42,681 nucleotides of DNA, from the NCBI RefSeq assembly GCF_029623395.1, contig NZ_JAPYKK010000036.1, positions 1-42,681 of the forward strand. Direction: 5' to 3'. The translations under genes were made by a program, and so were the position numbers. The notes beneath the pieces were generated by a model. The model made no database searches, had not been told where the DNA came from, and saw only the letters and a list, made by a program, of their open reading frames with translations. Below are positions 8,551 through 17,280 of this stretch, one piece after another. The stretch comes from Sphingomonas echinoides (GTDB lineage: Bacteria; Pseudomonadota; Alphaproteobacteria; Sphingomonadales; Sphingomonadaceae). Position 1 is the first letter of the stretch. Each line of letters opens with the position of its first letter.

Positions 8551-9937
8551 TACGTTCGACCTCGTCATCCTCGGCTCCGGCCCCGGCGGCTATGTCGCCG
8601 CCATTCGCGCTTCGCAACTCGGTCTCAAGGTCGCGATCATCGAGCGCGAGCGCTTGGGCGGCATTTGCCTCAACTGGGGCTGCATCCCGACCAAGGCACT
8701 GCTGCGCACGTCCGAAATCTATCACTACATGCAGAATGCCGAGAGCTACGGCCTCAGCGCGGACAACGTCAGCTTCGATCTGAACAAGGTGGTCGAGCGC
8801 AGCCGCAAGGTCGCGGGCCAGCTCAACGCTGGCGTCAAAGGCCTGATGAAGAAGAACAAGATCCAGGTGTTCGAAGGGGTCGGCGCGCTGACGGGCAAGG
8901 GCAAGCTGACCGTCAAGCAAGGCGACAAGACCACCGAGCTCGAAGCCAAGCACATCATCGTCGCGACCGGCGCGCGCGCGCGCGACCTGCCGTTCGCCAA
9001 GGCGGACGGCGAGCGGATCTGGACGTACCGGCACGCGATGGTTCCGCCGGAAATGCCGACCAAGCTGCTGGTCATCGGATCGGGCGCGATCGGCGTGGAA
9101 TTCGCGAGCTTCTACAACGACATGGGCGCCGACGTTACGATCGTGGAGATGCTCCCGCGGATCCTGCCGGTCGAGGACGAGGAAGTCTCCGCGTTCATGG
9201 ACAAGGCACTGACCAAGCAGGGGATCAAGCTGCTCGTCGGGACCGGGCTCGAAGGCATCGAGACCTCGGCCAAGGGCGTCACCGCCAAGATCAAGGGCAA
9301 GGACGGCAAGGTTACCTCGGAAGAGTATAGCCACGTCATCGTCGCGATCGGCATCGTTCCCAACACCGAGAACATCGGGATCGAGGCGCTCGGGATCGAG
9401 ACCGAGCGCGGGCACATCAAGGTCGATGGCTATGCGCGCACCAACGTCGAGGGGATTTACGCGATCGGCGACGTGACCGGCGCGCCGTGGCTGGCGCACA
9501 AGGCAAGCCATGAGGGCATCGTCTGCGTCGAGGCGATCGCGGGGCTCAAGCCCCATCCGTTCGAGAAGTGGAACATCCCGGGCTGCACCTATTCGCGCCC
9601 GCAGGTCGCGAGCGTCGGCTTCACCGAGGCGAAGGCCAAGGAGGCCGGATACGAGCTCAAGGTCGGGAAATTCCCGTTCATCGGCAACGGCAAGGCGATC
9701 GCGCTCGGCGAGGCGGAAGGCTTCGTCAAGACCGTGTTCGACGCCAAGACCGGCGAGCTGCTGGGCGCGCACATGGTCGGCGCGGAAGTCACCGAGCTGA
9801 TCCAGGGATATGTCGTCGCGCGGCAGCTCGAGACGACCGAGGCAGAGCTGATGGAGACGGTGTTCGCGCATCCCACCCTCAGCGAGATGATGCACGAGAG
9901 CGTCCTCGGCGCGTACGGCCGAGCGATCCACTTCTGA
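8543..9937 (+). CDS. lpdA: Dihydrolipoyl dehydrogenase (E3)
   Basis: This flavoprotein reoxidises dihydrolipoamide with NAD+ in the 2-oxo acid dehydrogenase complexes. The 464-residue product shows an N-terminal FAD-binding GSGPGG (11-16), the redox disulphide Cys42-Cys47 in GGICLNWGCIPTK, an NAD-binding GSGAIGVEF motif, the second FAD motif (YAIGDVTGAPWLAHKA) and the interface His443-Glu448 pair in AHPTLSE. The start is TTG at 8543: AAGGA at 8531-8535 lies seven bases before it, and the product begins MADTFDLVILG as in its relatives. The TTG start overlapping the thioesterase stop suggests translational coupling. Confidence 0.95.
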   Translation: MADTFDLVILGSGPGGYVAAIRASQLGLKVAIIERERLGGICLNWGCIPTKALLRTSEIYHYMQNAESYGLSADNVSFDLNKVVERSRKVAGQLNAGVKGLMKKNKIQVFEGVGALTGKGKLTVKQGDKTTELEAKHIIVATGARARDLPFAKADGERIWTYRHAMVPPEMPTKLLVIGSGAIGVEFASFYNDMGADVTIVEMLPRILPVEDEEVSAFMDKALTKQGIKLLVGTGLEGIETSAKGVTAKIKGKDGKVTSEEYSHVIVAIGIVPNTENIGIEALGIETERGHIKVDGYARTNVEGIYAIGDVTGAPWLAHKASHEGIVCVEAIAGLKPHPFEKWNIPGCTYSRPQVASVGFTEAKAKEAGYELKVGKFPFIGNGKAIALGEAEGFVKTVFDAKTGELLGAHMVGAEVTELIQGYVVARQLETTEAELMETVFAHPTLSEMMHESVLGAYGRAIHF

Positions 9938-9938
9938 T

Positions 9939-11354
9939 ATGACCGTTGACCAGCGCAACCCCGCAATCCTGGCCGGGGTGGCGCTGGCGCTCTGCGTCGT
10001 AGCGCTCGGCCTGTTCTGGCCGGGTGTCGCGATGTACGACACGATCGCGCAATTCGGTCAGGTGGTGTCTGGTCGCTTTGACGACTGGCACCCCCCGATC
10101 ATGGCGCGGCTCTGGACCGTGCTGCACGCCGCCGTCGGTGGCGAAGCCGCGCCGATGCTCGTCCTGCAAATGACGTTGTACTGGGCCGGGCTCGGGCTGA
10201 TCGCCACCGCGCTTGCCCGGACCGGCAAGGCGCGGTCGGGCGTCGCGGTGTTCGCGATCGGGCTGACGCCGCTGTTCCTCGGCTGGCAGGGCACCGTGCT
10301 CAAAGACGCGCAAATGTTGGGCGCGATGCTTGCGGCGGTCGGGCTGGTCGCCTGGTGGCGGCTGCGCGCGGTGCCGGTTCCGGCCTGGGCGTGGCTGCTG
10401 GTGACGATCCTGCTGGGCTATGCGACGCTTGTGCGCGCCAATGCGGTGTTCGCGACCGTCGCGCTCGCGGTGATGCTCGTCGGTCCGCGCAACTGGTGGG
10501 GACGCGGCGCGCTGGCGCTCGTCGGGGTCGGCGCCGTGCTCGCGGTGTCGTCGCCGATCAACCACGGCTTGTTCGGTGCGGCCAGCAGCGGGGTCGAGCG
10601 GACCGAGGCGATCTACGATCTGTCAGCGATCGCCGTCGGGGCGCCGGGGACGCCGACCGGCCTGTCGGCTGCGAGCGTCCGCGAGATCGCGGCACGCCAC
10701 TGCGTCAAACCGTATTTCTGGGACCCGCTCGGCGAGGCGACGCGCTGTGGCGGGCTGGTCGATGCGCTGCACGCCTATCCGCCCGGAACGTTGTACGGCA
10801 TGCTCGCCACCGCGATCGTCCGCGCGCCCGGCACCTATCTCGCGCATCGGCTGGCGCATTGGAATTCGACCGAGCGCTGGCTCGTCGGGGCAGGGGCGCC
10901 GGGCGCGCTTCCGCCGGTGGTCAGCGAGGCCAACACGCTGGGACTGTCCAGCCCCGCTCCGACGGTTCGGCTGTGGCTGAACGTCGAGCGCGTTACGGTC
11001 GATACGCCGCTCGGCTGGCCGATCGCGTTCTATGGGCTGGCGCTGGTGGGGTTCGTCGTGGCGGTGCGTCGACCGGCGGGGGCGCTTCGTGAGATCGCGC
11101 TTGCGCTGCTCGTGTCGGCGATCCTGCTCGAAACCAGCTTCCTCGTCCTCAGCATCGCGTCCGACTTGCGCTATCACCTGTGGTCGATGGTGGCGACGTC
11201 GGTCGCGCTCGTGCTGCTGGTGGCGGAGCGGCGGCCGACGCGGCGCGAATGGCTGGCAGGTGGCGCGGCGTTGCTGCTGATCACGGTGAGCGGGACGATC
11301 GCCAGGATCGTGCTGCCACAGGCACCCGCGACGTACGCGGCGCAATTGCTGTGA
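9939..11354 (+). CDS. Polytopic membrane protein, GT-C glycosyltransferase-like
   Basis: The 471-residue product has roughly ten to twelve membrane segments. An acidic periplasmic loop after the first segment carries Asp34 (MYDT) and a D-D-W-H-P-P motif (residues 48-53), the pattern seen in polyprenyl-phosphate-sugar-using GT-C enzymes. A second periplasmic region (about residues 215-320) has cysteines and aromatic residues. No specific family is recognised, and donor and acceptor are unknown. It begins one base after the lpdA stop, so it is co-transcribed with metabolic genes to which it has no evident link. Confidence 0.6.
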   Translation: MTVDQRNPAILAGVALALCVVALGLFWPGVAMYDTIAQFGQVVSGRFDDWHPPIMARLWTVLHAAVGGEAAPMLVLQMTLYWAGLGLIATALARTGKARSGVAVFAIGLTPLFLGWQGTVLKDAQMLGAMLAAVGLVAWWRLRAVPVPAWAWLLVTILLGYATLVRANAVFATVALAVMLVGPRNWWGRGALALVGVGAVLAVSSPINHGLFGAASSGVERTEAIYDLSAIAVGAPGTPTGLSAASVREIAARHCVKPYFWDPLGEATRCGGLVDALHAYPPGTLYGMLATAIVRAPGTYLAHRLAHWNSTERWLVGAGAPGALPPVVSEANTLGLSSPAPTVRLWLNVERVTVDTPLGWPIAFYGLALVGFVVAVRRPAGALREIALALLVSAILLETSFLVLSIASDLRYHLWSMVATSVALVLLVAERRPTRREWLAGGAALLLITVSGTIARIVLPQAPATYAAQLL

Positions 11355-11490
11355 CGGTTCGAAAAGCCGTTCCGTGCGTTACACTTATGGGTGATCGGCG
11401 GCGCGTCCGTCGGCACCTGCACGCAATACCGGCACGTACCGTCGGGACCGGCCGTTCGGAGAGCGGCATCCAAGCAGAAGGAGCCAAGGC

Positions 11491-11826
11491 ATGACCGACC
11501 ATATGCAGGACGCGTTCAAGGAAAAGATCGTCGACCCCGCCCGCAAGGCCGGCGAAGCGTTGCGCGACGCGGGCGGCAAGATGGCCGAGAACGGGTCGAC
11601 CGTCAGCCTCAAGATGCTCGATCAGGCCGAGACCAACACGCGCGAAGCGTTCAACGCGATGCGCGCCGCAGCGTCGGCGACCGATCTTTCCGAGGTGATG
11701 AAGATCCAGGGCGATTTCATCCGCGAGCAAAGCGCGCGGAACATGACCCAGGCACGCGAGATCGGCGAGTTGATCCTGAAATTCGGGCGCGACACCGTCG
11801 GCATGGTACGCGGCGAGAAGGGCTGA
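11491..11826 (+). CDS. Phasin-family protein
   Basis: The 111-residue product is predicted to be almost entirely amphipathic helix, with the phasin pattern of spaced hydrophobics (SLKMLDQAETNTREAFNAMR, then DLSEVMKIQGDFIREQSARN). Phasins coat polyhydroxyalkanoate granules; small phasin-like proteins also occur in sphingomonads that make little polymer. A strong ribosome binding site (AAGGAG) lies eight bases before the ATG. No PHA synthase gene is in this window. Confidence 0.8.
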   Translation: MTDHMQDAFKEKIVDPARKAGEALRDAGGKMAENGSTVSLKMLDQAETNTREAFNAMRAAASATDLSEVMKIQGDFIREQSARNMTQAREIGELILKFGRDTVGMVRGEKG

Positions 11827-11836
11827 CCCCTTCCGG

Positions 11837-11869
11837 GCGGGCGCCGCCGACTAGAGGCTAGGCGCCCGC
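11837..11869. terminator. Hairpin between convergent phasin and GNAT genes
   Basis: Perfect 9-bp inverted repeat (GCGGGCGCC and GGCGCCCGC) with a 15-base loop, just after the phasin stop. The right arm enters the last codons of the convergent acetyltransferase gene. No T tract follows on either strand, so termination is possible but not secure. Confidence 0.4.
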
Positions 11870-12382
11870 TGCCGCGGCCGTCTCCCGCCCGATGTCCGCG
11901 CTCATGATCGCGAGGTCGTGGTACACGCCCTCGCGATCCCGCACATGGTCGCGCAGCAGCGCCTCGGCGCGAAACCCCAGGCTTTCGAACAGCATGACCG
12001 ATCCGATCTGGTCGGGCGTGAGGTTCGCGATGAGTTTGGTCAGCCCGCGCTCCTGCGCAATCACGTAAATCCCTTCGAGCAGATCCCGCCCGACCCCGAC
12101 CCCGCGGCGCGGCGGCGTTACGAGCAAGCGGACTTCCCCGACATGCCCGCTCCAGCCGAGCGGATCGCAGACCAGCGCCGCGGTGCCGACCAATTGGCCG
12201 TTCTCTTCCGCGACCAGACCGTCGATATAGCCCTCGTCCATCGCATCGACCCATGCGGCAACGACTCGGGGATGGCGCAGATCGCGTCCCAGGAAAAGCA
12301 GGTCGTGCTCCGGCAATTGCTGCGCGAAGGCGATCATCGCAGGCTGATCGGCAGCGGTAAAACGCCGGATGCGGTGGCTCAT
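11858..12382 (-). CDS. GNAT-family N-acetyltransferase
   Basis: The 174-residue product shows the GNAT fold: an N-terminal IRRFTAADQPAMIAF strand-helix, a beta-4 strand (VGEVRLLVTPPRRGVGVGRDLL) with the acetyl-CoA pyrophosphate-binding R-x-x-G-V-G segment, and a C-terminal SVMLFESLGFRAEALLRDHVRD. It would acetylate an unknown small molecule or protein N-terminus. The C-terminus ends in an alanine run. It lies 90 bases downstream of the RND outer-membrane factor, on the same strand, but need not belong to that operon. Confidence 0.82.
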   Translation of the reverse strand: MSHRIRRFTAADQPAMIAFAQQLPEHDLLFLGRDLRHPRVVAAWVDAMDEGYIDGLVAEENGQLVGTAALVCDPLGWSGHVGEVRLLVTPPRRGVGVGRDLLEGIYVIAQERGLTKLIANLTPDQIGSVMLFESLGFRAEALLRDHVRDREGVYHDLAIMSADIGRETAAAAGA

Positions 12383-12472
12383 GTCGATCGTATCCCAGCC
12401 GATCCACCGGAAGGCCAGTACCGCCCGGTCACCATCGCCCCGCCGGAACCCTTGCAGAAAGACTCCGCAAAG

Positions 12473-14062
12473 TCACCCGTTCCGTGGCGAAGCTCCGTCC
12501 GTGGCCTGTACGGGAACGGGACGTGGCCCGTCCACGGTCGGGTCGAGCAGCGAATCCCCGCCCAGCACGCGGTACAGCGTCACGAGATTGGTCGCCCCGG
12601 TCAGCCGCGTCGTGACCAGCGTCCGCTGCGCAGAGTAGAGCGACCGCTGCGCATCGAGGCTTTGCAGGAACGTGTCGATGCCACCGCGATAGCGCGCGTC
12701 CGACAGCCGGTAATTGTCGCCCGCCGCCGCCGACAGAGCGACTTGCGCGGCAAGCTGACGATCGATCGTCCCGCGCCGTGCAAGCGCGTCCGCGACTTCG
12801 CTGAACGCGGTCTGGATCGCCTTCTCATACGTCGCCAGCGCGGCATCGCGTTGAGCGCGCGTCTGCGCGACACCAGCGCGCGCCGCGCCCGCCTGGAAGA
12901 TCGAATAGGTCGCGCTTGGCGACACCGAATAGTTGAACGCGCCCCCCGTGAACAAGCTCGACAGCGACGTGCTGGCGAGACCGGCAAGCGCAGTCAGCGA
13001 GATGCGCGGGAACAGCGCCGCCCGCGCCGCGCCGATTTCGGCGTTGGTCGCGCGCAATTCATATTCCGCCTGGAGCACGTCAGGCCGACGCAACAGGATT
13101 GCCGAGTTGAGCCCGGCGGGTAACTCGGCGACGGTAGGTGCGACCTCCTCGATCGACTTAGGCAGCAACGCTGCGTCGACCGGGGCACCCACGAGCAGTT
13201 GCAGCGCATTGGCGTCCTGCGCGACCAATGTCGTCTGCGTCGCAAGGTCGGACTGCGCGGTCTGCAGCACGATCAGCGCCTGCGCGAGATCGGTGCGCGG
13301 GGCGATCCCGCCGTCCAGCCGCGCCTTGGTCAGCTTGACGCTGCGTTGTGCGCTCGACGCGGTTTCCTGGGCGATCCGCAGCAGGCTTTGGTCGGACGCG
13401 TAGGTCAGCCAAGCGGAGGCGATATCGCCCACCAGCGTCAACCGGGTCGCGCGGGCGGTAGCCTCGGTCGCGAAGTAGCGGTTCTGCGCGGCGGTGGTGA
13501 GCGAGCGGATCCGGCCGAACAGATCGATTTCGAACGCGGTAATGCCAGCGTTGAGCGAGAAACTGCTCCGCGCGCCGGTAATGTTCGTCACGCCGCCAGC
13601 GCCGGTGTTGCCGTTACCCACGCCCGTGCCGGTCCCAGTGCCCGTTCCGGGGTTGGTCGTGCCGCCCCCGATCCCGCCGCCGTTTCCGGTGCCCGTCCCG
13701 GTATTGGTAATGACCCCGCCCGAGCCATTGTCGCGCCGCTGGAAATTGGCTGTGGTGCCGATCGCTGGGAACAGCTCCGCCCGCTGAATGCGATATTGCG
13801 CCCGCGCCGTTTCGATATTGGCCGCCGCGACGCGTAAATCGCGATTGTTGGTCAACGCCTGCGCGATGATCGCCTGCAACCGCGGATCGCGGAAGATGTC
13901 GCGATAGGTGACACTCGGCAGGCTCGCTTCGCTTTGCCGCAGATAGGCGTCCCCGGTCGGCCAGCTCGGCGGCACCGGCAGCGCGGGCTGAACATATTTC
14001 GGCGCCATCGAACAGGCGGATACCGCGAAGATCGATACGCCGAGCAGGATTTTCCGGATCAT
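12473..14062 (-). CDS. RND efflux outer-membrane factor, NodT/OprM family lipoprotein
   Basis: The 529-residue product forms the outer-membrane channel of a tripartite efflux pump. It has a lipoprotein signal with Cys17 (VSAC) and two homologous TolC-type halves of long helices separated by beta segments. Between the first two strands (after GTTANFQRR and before SSFSLNAGITAFEIDLFG) lies a 54-residue low-complexity stretch (residues 111-164) of glycine, threonine and asparagine. This position corresponds to an extracellular loop. Start and pump stop overlap by four bases (ATGA), showing coupled translation with the pump gene upstream. Confidence 0.9.
   Translation of the reverse strand: MIRKILLGVSIFAVSACSMAPKYVQPALPVPPSWPTGDAYLRQSEASLPSVTYRDIFRDPRLQAIIAQALTNNRDLRVAAANIETARAQYRIQRAELFPAIGTTANFQRRDNGSGGVITNTGTGTGNGGGIGGGTTNPGTGTGTGTGVGNGNTGAGGVTNITGARSSFSLNAGITAFEIDLFGRIRSLTTAAQNRYFATEATARATRLTLVGDIASAWLTYASDQSLLRIAQETASSAQRSVKLTKARLDGGIAPRTDLAQALIVLQTAQSDLATQTTLVAQDANALQLLVGAPVDAALLPKSIEEVAPTVAELPAGLNSAILLRRPDVLQAEYELRATNAEIGAARAALFPRISLTALAGLASTSLSSLFTGGAFNYSVSPSATYSIFQAGAARAGVAQTRAQRDAALATYEKAIQTAFSEVADALARRGTIDRQLAAQVALSAAAGDNYRLSDARYRGGIDTFLQSLDAQRSLYSAQRTLVTTRLTGATNLVTLYRVLGGDSLLDPTVDGPRPVPVQATDGASPRNG
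13571..13732 (-). repeat. Gly/Thr/Asn-rich low-complexity tract in the outer-membrane factor
   Basis: On the coding strand this segment is made of short GGNACN-type iterations coding for alternating glycine and threonine with some asparagine. It lies at residues 111-164, between the first two beta strands of the channel. The internal iteration suggests growth by slippage or unequal recombination, and length variation between strains would be expected. Confidence 0.7.
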
Positions 14063-17000
14063 GCCGTTGCCTCCGGGCGGTCCGACGCCTTGGGGGCGGG
14101 CGGACCATAGGGCTCCGACGCGGTGTCGTCGGGCTTCTCGTGGTGGAAATGCTTGAGCACGTCGCGCGTCCCCCGGCGGACGAGCACGAAGAACAACGGG
14201 ATGTAGAAGATCGCGAGGATCGTCGCGGTCACCATCCCGCCGATCACCGCCGTGCCGATCGCGATCCGGCTGTTGGCGCCGGCACCGGTCGAGATCGCCA
14301 GCGGCAGCACGCCGAAAATGAACGCGAAGCTCGTCATCAGGATCGGGCGCAGTCGGATCCGCGCGGCTTCCAGCGCCGCCTCGATCACGCGCATCCCCGA
14401 TTTCTCGGCCTGCTCGGCGAACTCGATCATCAGGATCGCATTCTTCGCGGCGAGCCCCATGGTCGTCAGCAGCCCGATCTGGAGATACACGTCGTTCTGC
14501 AACCCGCGCAGCGTCACCGCAAACACCGCGCCGACGAGGCCGAGCGGAATGATCAGCAGCACCGCGACCGGGATCGACCAGCTTTCATACAAAGCGGCGA
14601 GGCACAGGAACACGACCAGCAGCGAGATGGCGTAGAGGAACGGCGCCTGGCCCGAGGACAGCCGCTCCTGATACGACAGGCCAGCCCAGGCGACGCTCGT
14701 CCCCGGATATTTCGCGGCGAGTTCGGCCATCCGGTCCATTGCCTGGCCCGAGCTCTGTCCGGGCGCGGCCTGGCCCGAGATTTCGTAGGACGACACGCCC
14801 GAGAAGCGCGCGAGCGTCGGCGGCGCGGTGCTCCACGAAATCGACGAGAAGGCGGAGAAGGGCGCCATCGTCCCCGTGCTGCCGCGCACGAACCATTTCG
14901 ACAGATCGTCCGGCGACGAGCGATACGGCGCATCGCCCTGCACATAGACGCGCTTCACGCGCCCGCGATCGTTGAAGTCGTTGACGTAACTGCCGCCCCA
15001 GGCGGTCGACAGCGTCGCGTTCACGTTGGTCTGCGTCAGCCCGAGCGTGCTGAGCTTCTGCGAATCGAGCGCGACCTTGAGCGTCGGCTGGTCCTCCAGA
15101 TCGGTCGGGCGAACCGCCGCGAGCGTCGAATCCGCGCGCGCCGCCGCCAGCAACGCATCGCGCGCCGCCTTGAACTTCTCGCGCGGCAAACCGCCCGAGT
15201 TCTGCAATTCCATCGTAAAGCCGTTGGACTGCCCGAGACCACGCACCGCCGACGGAACGGTCGCATAGAATTCGACGTCGCGCAGGCCGCTCAACGCCTT
15301 GGTCGCGCGGCTGGTGATCGCATCCGCGCCATTCTCGACGCCCTTGCGGTCCGCCCAGTCCTTGAGCGCGATGAAGCCGCGACCCGCGTTCGACCCGCCA
15401 CCACCGCCGCCGCCGCCCGCAACCGTCAGATAGCCGCCGACGTTCTTGCCTTCCTGCTCGCTGAAATACTTCTCGATCTGAAGCTGCGCGACCCGCGTTT
15501 GGTTGAGCGTCGCACCCGGCGCGAGGTTGTACTGGATCTGGGCGATGCCCTGGTCCTCGGTCGGGAGGAACCCGGTCGGCAAGCGGACGAACAGCAACAC
15601 CAGGATCGCCATCAACCCGGCGTAGATCAGCAGGAAGATCCACTTGCGATCGACGACCTTCTGCACGCCCTTGCTATACCGGTCGACCGTGCGGTCGAAC
15701 CCATTGTTGAACCAGTCCTTGGCGCGTTGGCTCTTGCGGGCGAACCAGCTGTCCTTCTTCTCTTCGTCCTTGCGCTTGAGCAGGGTCGCGGTCAGCGCGG
15801 GCGTCAGCACCAGCGCGACCACCACCGACAGCACCATCGCCGAGACGATCGTGATCGAGAACTGGCGGTAGATCACGCCGGTCGACCCGCCGAAGAACGC
15901 CATCGGCAGGAACACCGCCGACAGCACCAGCGCGATCGCGATCAGTGCGACGGTAATCTCGTTCATCGACTGGATCGTCGCTTCGCGCGGCGTCATCTCG
16001 GGGTTTTCCTCGAGCAGACGCTCGACGTTCTCCACCACGACGATCGCATCGTCGACCAGCAGGCCGATCGCGAGCACCAGCCCGAACAGCGTCAGCGTGT
16101 TGATCGAGAAGCCCGCCAGCGCGAAGATCCCGAACGTGCCGAGCAGCACGACCGGCACCGCGATCGTCGGGATCAGCGTCGCGCGCCAGTTCTGCAGGAA
16201 CACGAACATCACGATGACGACGAGGATGATCGCCTCGAACAGCGTCTTCTCGACCTCTTCGACCGACAGCTTGATGAACGCGGTCGAATCCTGCGGGAAG
16301 CTGTAGGCGAAGCCGTCGGGGAAGCTCTTCGACGAGCGCTCGATCTCCGCCTTGACGAGTTCGGCGGTCCCGAGCGCGTCGGCACCAGGCGCGAGGCTGA
16401 CCGCGATACCCGCGCCCGGATGGCCGTTGACGCGGCTGGTGACCGCGTAGCTTTCCGCGCCCAGCTCGATCCGTCCGACGTCGGACAGATGCACCGCCGA
16501 CCCGTCGGTCTGCGTCTTGAGCACGATCGCGCGGAACTGCTCGGGGGTCGACAGCCGCGCCTGCGAGGTCACGGTCGCGTCGAGCACCTGCTCGGGCGTG
16601 GTGGGCGTGCCGCCGATCTCACCCGCGGCGACTTCGGCGTTCTGCGCCTGGATCGCGGCGGTCACGTCGGACGGCATCAAGCTGTAGCTGGCGAGCTTGT
16701 TGGGATCGAGCCAGATCCGCATCGCATATTGCGCGCCAAACACGTTGATGTCGCCGACGCCCTTGATGCGCCCGATCGTGTCCTGCAGGTTGGAGACGAG
16801 ATAGTCGGACACGTCCTGGTTGGTCTGACGATCGCTGGTGTCGTAGATCGCGGCGATCAGCAGGAAGTCGGGGTTCGACTTGGTGACGGTCAGGCCCTGT
16901 TGCTGGACCTGTTGCGGCAAGCGCGAGATCGCCTGCTGGACCTTGTTCTGAACCTGGACCTGCGCGATGTCCGGGTCGGTGCCCTTGGAGAAGGTCGCCG

Positions 17001-17274
17001 CGATCGTCACCTGTCCGCGCGAGGACGAGCTGGTTGTGAAGTACAGCAGGCCGTCGATGCCGGTCAGCTGCTGCTCGATTACCTGCGCGACCGAATTCTC
17101 CAGCGTCTGCGCGTTGGCACCGGGATAGCTCGCGCGGATATTGACCTGGGGTGGCGCGATGTCGGGGAACTGTTCGACCGGAAGCGTATAGATCGCCCCC
17201 ACGCCGCCGAGCATGATGATGATCGCGATGACCCAGGCGAAGATCGGCCGGTCGATGAAGATCCGCGAGAGCAT
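14059..17274 (-). CDS. RND (HAE1) multidrug efflux pump, AcrB/MexB-like
   Basis: The 1071-residue inner-membrane proton antiporter has the AcrB layout: TM1 at residues 10-30, a first periplasmic porter domain, TM2-TM6, a second periplasmic domain and TM8-TM12. The proton-relay acids Asp408 and Asp409 lie in GLLVDDAIVVVEN, and the partner lysine lies in AAKNAILMIEFAEQ. The second porter domain contains an uninterrupted run of eight to nine glycines (near 15396-15419). Six bases separate it from the adaptor gene, and it overlaps the outer-membrane factor by four. Substrates cannot be predicted; no dedicated TetR or two-component regulator is adjacent. Confidence 0.93.
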   Translation of the reverse strand: MLSRIFIDRPIFAWVIAIIIMLGGVGAIYTLPVEQFPDIAPPQVNIRASYPGANAQTLENSVAQVIEQQLTGIDGLLYFTTSSSSRGQVTIAATFSKGTDPDIAQVQVQNKVQQAISRLPQQVQQQGLTVTKSNPDFLLIAAIYDTSDRQTNQDVSDYLVSNLQDTIGRIKGVGDINVFGAQYAMRIWLDPNKLASYSLMPSDVTAAIQAQNAEVAAGEIGGTPTTPEQVLDATVTSQARLSTPEQFRAIVLKTQTDGSAVHLSDVGRIELGAESYAVTSRVNGHPGAGIAVSLAPGADALGTAELVKAEIERSSKSFPDGFAYSFPQDSTAFIKLSVEEVEKTLFEAIILVVIVMFVFLQNWRATLIPTIAVPVVLLGTFGIFALAGFSINTLTLFGLVLAIGLLVDDAIVVVENVERLLEENPEMTPREATIQSMNEITVALIAIALVLSAVFLPMAFFGGSTGVIYRQFSITIVSAMVLSVVVALVLTPALTATLLKRKDEEKKDSWFARKSQRAKDWFNNGFDRTVDRYSKGVQKVVDRKWIFLLIYAGLMAILVLLFVRLPTGFLPTEDQGIAQIQYNLAPGATLNQTRVAQLQIEKYFSEQEGKNVGGYLTVAGGGGGGGGSNAGRGFIALKDWADRKGVENGADAITSRATKALSGLRDVEFYATVPSAVRGLGQSNGFTMELQNSGGLPREKFKAARDALLAAARADSTLAAVRPTDLEDQPTLKVALDSQKLSTLGLTQTNVNATLSTAWGGSYVNDFNDRGRVKRVYVQGDAPYRSSPDDLSKWFVRGSTGTMAPFSAFSSISWSTAPPTLARFSGVSSYEISGQAAPGQSSGQAMDRMAELAAKYPGTSVAWAGLSYQERLSSGQAPFLYAISLLVVFLCLAALYESWSIPVAVLLIIPLGLVGAVFAVTLRGLQNDVYLQIGLLTTMGLAAKNAILMIEFAEQAEKSGMRVIEAALEAARIRLRPILMTSFAFIFGVLPLAISTGAGANSRIAIGTAVIGGMVTATILAIFYIPLFFVLVRRGTRDVLKHFHHEKPDDTASEPYGPPAPKASDRPEATA

Positions 17275-17280
17275 TGCGCG

